Shown here: positions 45,466 to 56,800 of the stretch, piece by piece | Numbering within the stretch: the first letter of the stretch is position 1 | Layout: each line of letters opens with the position of its first letter | Assembly (NCBI RefSeq): GCF_905147365.1 | Contig: NC_056409.1 | Span: forward strand, 13,769,001 to 13,833,000 | Reading direction: 5' to 3' | DNA length: 64,000 bases | From: Aricia agestis | Taxonomy: Eukaryota; Arthropoda; Insecta; Lepidoptera; Lycaenidae | Made by a program: the position numbers and the translations under genes | Notes under the pieces: generated by a model | The model's input: the letters and a program-made list of their open reading frames with translations, nothing else | What the model was told of the DNA's origin: nothing | Database searches by the model: none

Positions 45466-46564
45466 TATTATTATTAGATTGACACAATATTCTCATTATA
45501 TTTATGTGACAGTAATATAATATTCAAATAATATTATGTGTCATAAAATTCAATTTAAAATATTATTTTGTATGGAATTCTAACAATGAAATTTAATTAT
45601 GATATTTAAGTATTGTATGAACTAGAATAGATGTAGGGAAAACATAGAAAAAATAAAGAGAAATTTGACTAATTAACCTACAGTCACTTGTCTTTCACAC
45701 AAAATTGGTATCCACATAGCATATATAAATTAAAATGTGAAAGGACCAAAGCTAAATTTCTGTTTATCTGGCGACCAGACATTATTATTTTCAATAGTGC
45801 TTTAAATTGTTTGTTAACGCTTTTATTAAACGTAACTATTAGGTAGGTAGTAACATATTTTATTTTTATTTATTTATTTATTTTATGCTACCACTATTCT
45901 ATTCATACTTTAATAAGCTTATAATTTATTATTCGTAGCTAATGCTACGAATAATAAATAGCTTGTTAGAATATAAATTAACACTACCCACTAGTCTGGT
46001 TTACTGAATAAAATTATATTCAATTGTACTCGTTCAATGCTTTGGTTCTCAATGAAATATAAGTATAGTAATTACTAATTATTATAAGGCATTACGCCTT
46101 ATAATAAATAGCTAAAACATTAAAAGTGTAAGAAAGTAAATCAAATCTTGTTTGGATAAAGCTTTGCTTACATTTTTGAGCAGACAATCACATAATTTAT
46201 GTAGAAAGTAGAATAATAATATAACTTGACAAACTCCCAGTTTAAGAACTTGATACAGTTACGCACGTAGAAATTTAATGATTGATGAAACTTAAATTTA
46301 ATGAAGATTTTGAAGTGAACTCAAAATATTTTCTGTCCAACTCTTCAATAACTTAGAGCTAAGTACCATCGAGGAAATTGATTCCTAGGCAGTTGACGAC
46401 TAAATTCCTGACTAAATTCCTATCACATATGTAGTAATAAATATTGTCAACAAAATACTTTAATATCAAAACTTAATTATAATAATTTAAAATAAACTGT
46501 CTGTCTGTCTTAGATTGGAGAAAGCAGGCCTATAGTATCGCATCTTCAATACATTTTCTATTAA

Positions 46565-47832
46565 CCGATTCAATGCGGCGCATCTTTTTGAAGACTTTCA
46601 GTTGTGGCGGCATACAATTTTCTCGTGACACGTGAGCCGTGTCATACGCCATAGAAGTAGATGACACGGCTACCGTGTCACCCGCCACGTTCAAAAAGGT
46701 TTAATGTTTTTCATGGTTTTTACGTGTTAATTAACTTTAAAGCAGGTAAGCGATTTTTTTGGTCAGATGTTGCAAACCTTTTGTAGGTTTCTAAGTAGGG
46801 AAAATGAGTACCGTACATTAAATAGATCTGAGTTTCCGATGTAAATTATATGTTCGTAGATACATTTAAAGAAGTTCGTTGTTAAGTTTTTTAACCGACT
46901 TCTAAAAAGGAGGAGGTTATACGTTCGGCTGTGGATATTTTTTTTATGTGTTCAACGATTACTTCGCCACTTGAGAACCGATTTTCAAAAATTTTCTTTT
47001 GTTGCATGGGGTATTTGTTCCGATTGATCCGGTTCCGAGTACCAGGTTCACAAAAGTGGTGGTTTGATAATGGGAACCAATAAAAAAAATATATGAACTA
47101 GCCAATTCCATACATAAAAAGTAAGTTTTCTCGATATTATAATATTATATCGATTTTCGATAAATTTTATAAGCACGATAATTGGGTTTACTACTAAAAA
47201 GCCTGGCCGCACATAATCCGAATTTCTGATCAGAAAAATACACTTTGACACGTCATAATTCTGATAGTATGTAGGGTCCACAAAAAAATTTATAAACAGA
47301 GTGCGTTCCGGCGGGGGTCCGGCGGGCATATGGCCGGGCTAAAAAAGAAGACAGCCCCTACTTTTCTCAATTCACAAAATATTCAGAAATGAAGCCTATA
47401 ATGGGCTTGTTTTACGTAGAAAATTAAGACGGTTTTGTTCGGAGTAGAACCTTCTAAAGTTTAATTTAAGGGAGATACAATCGCTTTCTAAATGACACGG
47501 CTCACGTGTCATACGCCACACGTTAAAAACCCATATAAGACGCGGCTGTCGTGTAATCCGCAATGAATGCACCTTTTGAAAAAGGTTGACGGCCCATACT
47601 TTTTTTCAATTCACAGAATATTCAGAGGCGAAGCCCATAGGCTTGTTCTACGTGGAAAATTAAGATGATTTTGTTCTGAGTAGAACCTTCTAAAGTGTAA
47701 TTTGAGGGAGATACAAGCGTTTTTTAAATGACACGGCTCACTTGTCAGACGCCACACGTTAAAAACATGTATGACACGGCTCCCGTGTCATACATGTTTT
47801 TAACGTGTGGCGTCCGCACCGCACTGAATCGG
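46565..47832. mobile_element. Non-autonomous piggyBac-like element
   Basis: TTAA on both sides (46561-46564 and 47833-47836). Ends CCGATTCAATGCGG and the complement of CCGATTCAGTGCGG. The interior repeats a palindromic motif GACACGGCTCACGTGTCA and variants at about 46625-46690, 47492-47560 and 47727-47800, with CGCCACACGTTAAAAAC after two of them. A common repeat block (ACCGACTTCTAAAAAGGAGG) is nested near 46884-47085. No transposase. Confidence 0.65.
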
Positions 47833-48112
47833 TTAATTAGAAAAAATAAAGAGGAACATGCAAGAAAATATATAAGAAGGTGTAACTAGTAGTTAGAATA
47901 ATTATTATTATAACAAAAATATTTAATGACTTAAGATATATTTTAGGTACAATTTATTTATTATTTTTATATTCAAAGGTTCTCTGCTGTTGTATGTAAA
48001 TAAAAATGTATAGCCTTATTTGTATTTTTTATTTCGAGTTAAGTTTTCAGATTTAGGCGCTTTGCAGACGACGCGACGGGGCGGGGCGGGCCGGTCAATT
48101 TTGACGACCACT

Positions 48113-48290
48113 GTGGCTCGGTTGGTGGGCTGTTGGTAGCTCAAGCCGGGGGACGCGGGTTCGAATCCCGCCGACGGAAAAGTTTTCAAAGTTCCTGGGT
48201 CATGGATGTGTATCATATAATAAAAATCTTAAATATATGTATAGTATAAAAGTATTAAATATATTTCCGTTGTCTGGTACCTGTAATGTC
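48113..48290 (+). mobile_element. tRNA-derived SINE
   Basis: The head carries an A box-like TGGCTCGGTTGGTGGGC and a consensus B box GGTTCGAATCC (pol III promoter). The body contains GTTCCTGGGTCATGGATGTG and TCCGTTGTCTGGTACCT, a layout common in lepidopteran SINEs. It is inserted in the left terminal repeat of the Harbinger-like element. Confidence 0.75.
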
Positions 48291-49831
48291 TGCGGCTGCC
48301 CGCGCCGCGTACACAAAGCACACGCAGTCTGCGTTAGGGCCGCGCCCTAACGCAGACTGCGCCCGCGGAATGGCAGCGGCGAGGCGACAAAGTTTGAAAT
48401 CATATGACACTGAAGTCGCCGCTGCCATTCCAGGTGTAACGCGGCCCTTACTGCATGTAAACTGAGGGCCTAGACAAGCGGCAAGCGATTATCGTAAACG
48501 CCAACGCACAGTGTGATAAAAACCTCGATTTTGTTTCACAACGTTTTTCTTTCAAAATACTATAGTTGATAGCTATATAAACATTAGAGTAAAACTCCGA
48601 GATCGATATTCTTTGTAGTTATTTTTTTAAAGAGTGTCAAAGTTGGCGTTTTTCTGGGTAAAAAATTTGCATAAAAATTAATAAAAAAAAAACTAATCAA
48701 GTAACATTAACTTTGTTTATACCAATTAAACAAGCACTTAATACTTGACTTTTTCTCCGAATTTGGTTAACCTACTGTGATCAAGTAGGCAGATATTTAT
48801 TTATTTAGTAATTTTAGTTTTTTATTTTTTATTTCGCGATTAGATCGAATTAGAAAAAGTTTTAAGCATGAAATGATAGTGTGAGTAATCCTTTATCAAT
48901 GTTATCAAAAATCACACTCTAATAACCTCTGTGTCAGAAGTAATATCCAATTCAATTTTTTTTTATAAAAATTCGGATTTTTTATACCTAGGGTTGTCAC
49001 TAAAGTTGATATTTTATTTTCCCCGACTACATCAGAAGGTGATTACTGATTAGATACTGTTTGAGCATATTAAATCATTAATTTACGTCATATTTTTTCA
49101 CTTTTTAGATTTTTTATTATTAGACCTACCTAAACGTGATCCTGATATTTTTTGTATAGGATATCGATTGCGAATTTGCGTATCAACCGGATAAATCAAA
49201 CAAGAGACCTTTAGTGACAACCTTAGGTACAAAAAATCCGAATTTTTATTAAAAAAATTTTAAATACGATATAACTTCTGACACAGAGGTTATTAGAGTG
49301 TGATTTTTAATAACATTGATAAAGGATTACTCACACTATCATTTCATGCTTAAAACTTTTTCTAAATCGATCTAATCGCGAAATTTAAAATAAAAAACTA
49401 AAATTACTAAATAAATAAATATCTCCCTACTTGATCACAGTAGGTTAACCAAATTCGGAGAAAAAGTAAAGTATTAAGTGCTTGTTCAATTGGTATATAC
49501 AAAATTAATGTTACTTGATTAGTTTTTTTTTAATTAATTTTTATGCAAATTTTTGACCCGGAAAAACGCCAACTTTGACACTCTTTAAAAAAATAACTAC
49601 AAAGAATATCGATCTCGGAGTTTTACTCTAATGTTTATATAGCTATCAACTATAGTATTTTGAAAGAAAAACGCGGTGAAACAAAATCGAGGTTTTTATC
49701 ACACTGTGCAACGCCACAAAATGTATGGGATTTGACATTAGTATTCGCTAGCGAAGCGATGACTTATGTCAAATCGCATATATTTTGTTAGCGTTTACGC
49801 TAACATACTTTACATTTAACATACTTACATG

Positions 49832-49879
49832 AAAAAAAAAAGATTTCATGTAATGTGTTATGTATCAGATCTTTTTTAT
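49832..49879 (+). repeat. 48-bp direct repeat shared with a Rad51 splice site
   Basis: The same 48 bp (AAGATTTCATGTAATGTGTT, then ATGTATCAGATC) occur at 51092-51139, immediately at the Rad51 exon 6 acceptor. The 21 bp before it (49815-49835) match 50264-50284. Confidence 0.75.
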
Positions 49880-50842
49880 AGTAGACAAGTGGTCTACTAG
49901 GGCTGGTTTGTGTGATCCAACATGCGCGCCGCCAGTGCCCGCCGGGCACCTGCAGCACGGTCTTTTTGCCCACCGTGTGCGTTGGTAATATAGGCTTCCC
50001 TTTGTGCTATCGTTCGCGGCGAAATTGACCGGCCCGCCCCGCCCCGTCGTCTGCAAAGCGCCTTAGAAGAGTAAAATAAAAATGCCACAGGTATTTTAAA
50101 AACCTATAATAATTTATAATTACAAACTTAAAGATACAATACATTAAATATAATTAAGATCTTTAATCACTCAATAGATTTTGAATTATGAAAATACATT
50201 AATTGCAATATGGCTCGATTAATAGTTTTTTTCTACATACCTGAGGTCACTAAAGATATTGTGTTTAACATACTTACATGAAAATGATGAATGATCTGGA
50301 TCTAGCCATGAATTTTAAAATCGCTCAAACATGTATGTAAACATAAAACTAAATAGTAATTGGGAACATGCATTGTTTTAAAATCAGCAATTTTGAATAA
50401 GTACTTATCAAATGAAATAGGCTAAAAATTGAAATCAGTACCTAGCTAAATCAAAATATGTTAAAGAACAAAGTATTAAAAACAGTAATGTTCAAAACAA
50501 AAGTTGCTGTTAAAAGCATTCTCTTACAAGCATTCTCTAACAAGCACTCTCTAATAAGGGTTGTCAATATATCATTTGCCACCAGAGGAAGGCGACGACG
50601 GTAGGATCTTTCTTGTCAAATGTCGAGTCAGACAGACATATTACAGCTATATGAAGCTATTTCGTGACATATGACAGCTGCTTGACACGATAGACCCTCT
50701 GGCTACATAGCGCCATACAACCCTCATTAACGGTTCAACAATCGATCATAGATTATTATAAATATATGGCCTAGCAAACACTTTTTATAGTTCATTGATA
50801 AGCCAATAAAATATGCATATTCCCCATTTATCAATATCCAAA

Positions 50843-53800
50843 CTACTCTTTAGCGTCAGTGATACCTTCAGTGCTGATAGCGAACATGGCCTCCGTCTCG
50901 GGCAAGCAGGGACTATCGTATATCTTACAAACTCTGTTATCACCTCTCCCCTTCCTCAAATACAGTCTAGTGGTAGACGCGTGCGCCATGATATGTCCGC
51001 CGATGGGCTTCTTGGTGTCAGCGTTGAACACACCCACCGAATCCACTTGTGCCACTACTTGGTTTGTAATTATTACCGCTACGCCAAACTAGAAAAAAAA
51101 AGATTTCATGTAATGTGTTATGTATCAGATCTTTTTTATTGCGTTCATAATGGTCGAAGCTATTAAGAGTAGGACATATGGACAAACAGCAAAGTATATC
51201 GGCTGATAGAAAATCTGCAGTCTACGAAGGCTCTAATAGTTTCATATTTACTACAGAAGGAGGATATTGTGATTTTATAGTACCATTGGAAAAAATGTAA
51301 TAACTAATAACATGATTCTGTGGTCGCTTGATGATATCTATTTACAACTCAATAATTAATTAAGCCATATGAATAACATTGAACATTAAAGGAGGGGCTG
51401 GGGACGAAATATTGTAACAATAAACATTATAATATACCTCATCGGCAAGTCTAAGTAACATCCTCATAAATCTCCCGAGATGCAACTGTCGTGAATTGAG
51501 TTCTCCTCTGCCAGAGTAGTCAGTTCTGTATAGAGCTGTAGCACTGTCCACTATTAGTAAAGAATATCTGAAAACAATTATTAATTACACTGTAAATATC
51601 AAAATTGATTTTGATGTAGCAAGAGAACAGTCTTAATGATGTAGAATTTTGTGTATAAAAATATATTATTGGTCACAAATGGACAATTATTAATACTAAC
51701 AAGTAAAATTAGGGGAAAATTTTAAATAAAAGTTAGCATCTTACCTTGACTCTGCCATCATTGCACAAGCTTGAACTAACAACTGTGTTTGATGGTCTGT
51801 GTTATAAGCCCTAGCGTATGCGACATTGTCTAGAACAGCTGCACCCTCCATGCCATATCTCTGAGCAACGGCCAGCAGCCGCTCCGGACGGAAGGTTCCT
51901 TCTGTGTCTATGTACATACATTTTCCCTCACCACCAGATTGTTCTATTGGCAGCTGGAAATAAAAGAATGGTAAATGGTGGCTACAGATTTTATTTTTGT
52001 GTTCTGTGCTGGCAATATATGTATACTGATAGTCTATATTAAAAATTAGAAAGATTGAAGTGAATTGCATAAACAAAAGTAAGGACCAATTTCAATCCAC
52101 AATAACTATTTTATACCCTTAATAGCCTAGTAAACGAATGATTCTGCTTGGAAAAGTCGAAAGCAGAAATTTTAACTTTGGTACTTTGTTTAGACTAGTT
52201 AGGGGATAAACATACTAAAAGTCCTGACTCCTGACCCCTCCGAGGTGTGCCCGAGGGAGGGGGGGGAAAGAAGGTCCCGTTTTTTGGTTTTTTGCTTACT
52301 CATCAAAAACGGTGCTTCGTACGAAATTCTCTTTTACTACATAATAAAAGCTATATATTTGCGTCTTTCTGGTATAGCGCCATCCCCTTCTGTTCGGCAA
52401 ACACGGCCAACGTGTAGAGGCTGCTTTAAAAAGTTGAACATTTTATTGTATGACGAAAAATCTCTAAGCCATGGGAGAAAAAAGTTAATGAAAGGTAAGA
52501 AAAAATCACATAAAAACTCCCTATATTATTGCATCAATTTATAGTGTTGCTGGTAAGGAATGACTTCTGGAAAGTAATCGTATATGGCAAACTTGAGGAA
52601 AGTGTTGTATTTTAGTATATTGTTTCATATTTTTAAGAACTTTTCTGGATTTAACCGTACATCGTTACCTTGTAGAATTTGTTTAAAGCAATACTACCGA
52701 ATGGTGCAATAATACAGGGTGTTTTATTTTTCCTAAGAAATAAAAAAAGACCCTTTATTATTGCACCATGCGCTAGTTTTGCTAATTATAAACAATTTCT
52801 CCAAAGTGATATTAAACGAAAAAATCAGGCAAAGGTTCGATATTCAACATTTTATTGTTTTTTGTATGAGAAAAATCAAGTTTGTTGTATGAGAGCCCCC
52901 CTAAAATATTTAATTTATTTTGTTTTTAGTATTTATTGTTGAGGCGGCAACAGAAATACATAATCTCTGAAAATTTCCAATCTCTAGCTATAATCGTTCT
53001 TGAGTTACAGCCTGGAGACAGACAGACGGACATACAGAAGGACAGACAGACGGACAAACTGACGGACAGACAGATGGACAGACAGACGGTCAGGAAGACG
53101 GACAGACATCAAAGTCTCAGTAATAGGGTCCCGTTGGGTACGAAACCCTAAAAAACACACTTTTGAAAATCGGCTAATTTTAGAAGCTCATAGCGAGGCA
53201 ATGATTGGAGATAGATACAAAGTGTAAAGGACGAAGTTGTAGAGAATTTAATTAGCTTTTATTATGTAGTAGAAGAGAATTTCGTACGAAGCACCGTTAT
53301 TGATGAGTAAGCAAAAAACGGGACCTTCTTTCTTCCCCCCCCTCGGGCTCACCTCGGAGGGGTCAGGACTTTTAGTATGTTTATCTCCTAACTACTCTAA
53401 ACAAAGTATCAAAGTTAAAATTTCTGCTTTCGACTTTTCCAAGCAGACCCCCATTTTGGGCATTCGTTTACTAGGCTATAAGCACTTTGCACTGTGTTGC
53501 TTTATCTGACAACATTTAGACTCAACAAAATAAGAAAATATTATGACCTAATGTTAAATTAGGTCATAATATTTTATTATTTTGTTACTTACCTTTTAAA
53601 TCCTTCATGAAAATAGACAGCATTAAAAAATAAGCAATAAATTATTATTATATTCAAATCTTACTGAGATAATAATAGTACTTTAAAAAGGCATGTATTT
53701 AAATCAATATCTGTATATTCCCTTTTCTCGATCAAAATATTTGAAAGTTTCTCCAAAAATACTGACTTGCACACTAATTATGCACCCTAAATAATGCGAA

Positions 53801-56800
53801 TTCAGCATACTATTTAAAGTTATTTGCAAAACTATTTTACTGAACGAATAACTATTATTAAATTAGTATATCTAACAATTCCTTAGTTCAACATACATAC
53901 TACAACTTTTTAAAGGAAAACCATCACCTAAATTACTTTTAGGAACATCATTTATTCAAAATAAAACCCAATTGATCTGTTATGTTCATATAATTAAGAA
54001 CACATAAAAATCGTCAAGTGCTAACTTAAATTGGACTAAACTTTGGCACAGTGAATGGTAACTCAGTTTATAAACAATAATAAGAAACAATCGGCAAAGA
54101 GCGAGTTTCGTGCGGATTCGTGCACAAAGGGTTCCTTACCGATATATTGTAAAATAATAAAGCCTCCGGCTTAGGAATTGCACTCTAGGGGTTGACAAGC
54201 TACTAAAGAAAAAAAAAGAAAAAACAACTGGCTTCAATTATGAGTCTAGCGGGGCTCCTACTTCTGGGTGGTTCACAAAAAATAACCACGATGGCTAAGG
54301 CGGGAGCTACACTGCACTACGCTCCCGCCTTAGCCATCTAACCTAACCTAATCAAGTTGTATTGGGCTAACATTGCTATTAATTATTTAAGAATCATTAA
54401 TAAATTTATTAACCCATACAATTACAATACAGTAGTAAATTTTGATAATTTTTATCAAGAAACCTTGAATTATTTAGTTTTGGAATGATAAAATCTTTCA
54501 CCATATCTCATCATAATTACCAAAAATCTTTGTCGCTAACACAGAAATAGATCAAGATATATCTGTGGTCGCTAAAGGGTAAAGAGCGAGCGCAAAGGAG
54601 TGAGTGCAGCGGTAGATGAGGAGGCCCCAACATGTTTTTCAGTAAAACAGAGAAACAAAATGAAAATAAAGTTAGCCTAAGAATATTTTAGTTGCACGAT
54701 TTGTCAACTTGTTTTTATAATAGAAATTCATTTTATTGTGGTGCACCTTTTGATATCGTTTTTAGAAATTCCGTTGTAAGATTGTCCAATTCAGAGTGCA
54801 AGTTAGTATTTTTGATAAACAATTTAAATTTTAGTTTTACAAATAATATATCCGATGTATGAACTATATTTTTGGTGTGAATTCGGTTATAAAGGTCGTC
54901 TCGTTTTGTATGATGTCTAAGTTTTTTTTGAAGGGCATGTTCAGTTAATCAATTGTTTTTTTTTTGATCAGCATTAGTTTTTCTGGTATACATTCAGTTA
55001 ATTAGTGGAGTTAAGGTAGTGTGCTGAAAAATTATTCTGATGTGCATTTAATAATATCCCCTTTAAAAAGATAAAACCGACTTCAAATTGTACGTAATTA
55101 AGAATTAAAATTCCCTATCTCAAAAACTACTGAATCGATTTTGATGAAACTTCCAGTATTCACTAAGTTGAACGATACCACGATAAAAAAAATCACATCA
55201 GACTTGTAGTTCCGGAGATATGCAATATATATGCAAAACATACATACATACATACACTTTTGAAATTTGGCATGTTTGTTCAGAAGCTGATATAGATTAA
55301 CATATGCAAAAACTGGGCAGTTCTGGAAATACATACGCGTCGAATTGACAACCTTCTTTTTTTTGAAGTTGGTTAAAAACATAAATTTAAACAACTTTTG
55401 ATAATATTTTATATTAATTATAAACTATGAGTACTAAAAATCAAACCCAATATTTTATGATAAATATTGTCATTGCGCTTGCCAAATCTCTGTGTTTTTG
55501 TTAAATTTTCAGAGGTAGACAATAAACTATTTTATTCAATGATTGATGGACTTATCAACAAATTAAAAAGTCTTAGTTCATACCTAATAAGATTTGCCAC
55601 CATACTGCATTTTTAACTTATTGATAAGTCAAACCATTATTAAATAATATAATATATAATAGTTTATTGTTTACCCCTGAAAAATTGACTAAAACACATA
55701 GAAGATTTGGCAAGTGCAATGACGATATAAAGTATGAGTATCTAAAATCAAACAATTTTTATCAGATTTCTTACTGTTTTTCTTTAACAATATTTTTAGT
55801 CTTAATGTTTAATTTATATTTGTATTAAAAAATTCTAATACAAATATAAATTAAATATTTATATTATTAAGAAGTAAAGAAGTAATACTGTACCTGACAA
55901 GTAACAGCCAGTGTATGACAAAGTTGAGTTTTCCCAGTTCTAAACTCCCCAAAAATTTCTGTAATTGATCCTGTCTCTATTCCTCCACCAAGGAGCCTGT
56001 CCAATTCTTTTGACCCTGTTGTTAGCTGTATTATTTCAGCCCTGAAAAATTGATATAAGTACATTGTTATATTATGATAAATCATTGTTCAAAAGTTTTT
56101 AATGGTTGCATAGAGATTTTTAGCCCTAGAACCGTACCCTGGGGTACAAATAAAAAAAATAACAAAAATTTCGTTATATTTTTTTTTTACTGTTCGACGG
56201 TTTCTTTCGCGCGTCCGTGTATTTACGTGGGACGGGGTGGCGCGCTGATACCTCAGTCGGGCGAAGTTCTTGCTTGCAAGTTGAAGCGGTACATTGTTTG
56301 TGGGGTACTGTAGTACCCCAGGGTACTTTAAACGTAAGTATTATTGTTTGAACATTTTCATCATTTTGTTGTTTTTTTTTTTGTTATTTGTGGGCATGAA
56401 TTTGATGAAACCGACATAAAATTTATCGAGATCGGTCAAGCAGTTTTTATATTGTGAGTATATTTGTTTTTGATGGCATTATAGGATTGTTTACATACTC
56501 CTAACTTATTTTCTTTTTAGACGTAATTTGAGTGAAAATTAAATAGAGAATATTCTTCTGGAATCGGAAGATGGTGAAAATCTGTTTTTAGGTGAGGCAT
56601 CTGATGAACAGCTGGATAAAGTTATCCAAGATTTTCACGATGACGTAATTTTTTCTCAGAGTCCTCACTCTTAAGAAGTAGAGTCACCTCCTGATTCAGA
56701 CGAAGAAATAGAAGAAGTAACTTTGCAGTTCAGTTCTAATGCGTAACCAGTCACTGTCCTCAGCGTTCCAGATATTTTACGTGGAGTAGTGGTTACGAGG

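Larger units (their letters stand above)
48056..50062. mobile_element. Harbinger-like element with about 500-bp internal inverted arms
   Basis: TTA on both sides (48053-48055 and 50063-50065). The terminal repeats start GGCGCTTTGCAGACGACG and run on through GGGGCGGGGCGGGCCGGTCA. Internally, 48507-49000 and 49210-49709 are near-perfect inverted arms around a spacer of about 200 bp. The left side also carries a tRNA-derived SINE and a second small inverted-repeat insertion at about 48330-48460. No transposase was found. Confidence 0.7.
44406..50842. other. Convergent spacer between Sirt2 and Rad51
   Basis: Both neighbouring genes end here, so no promoter is expected. It is filled by a 364-bp inverted-repeat element, a hairpin, a MITE D fragment (46373-46400), a piggyBac-like element and a 2-kb Harbinger-like element, listed separately. 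The remaining AT-rich DNA shows no coding signal. Confidence 0.65.

Noticed and set aside
48113..48190. Possible tRNA gene (A and B boxes present)
   Set aside because: The cloverleaf is not credible and the sequence continues into a SINE body, so it was called a tRNA-derived SINE.
53020..53150. Possible tandem array of regulatory repeats or CRISPR-like array
   Set aside because: It is a degenerate GACAGACGGACA microsatellite inside a family H-like repeat, with no distinct spacers.
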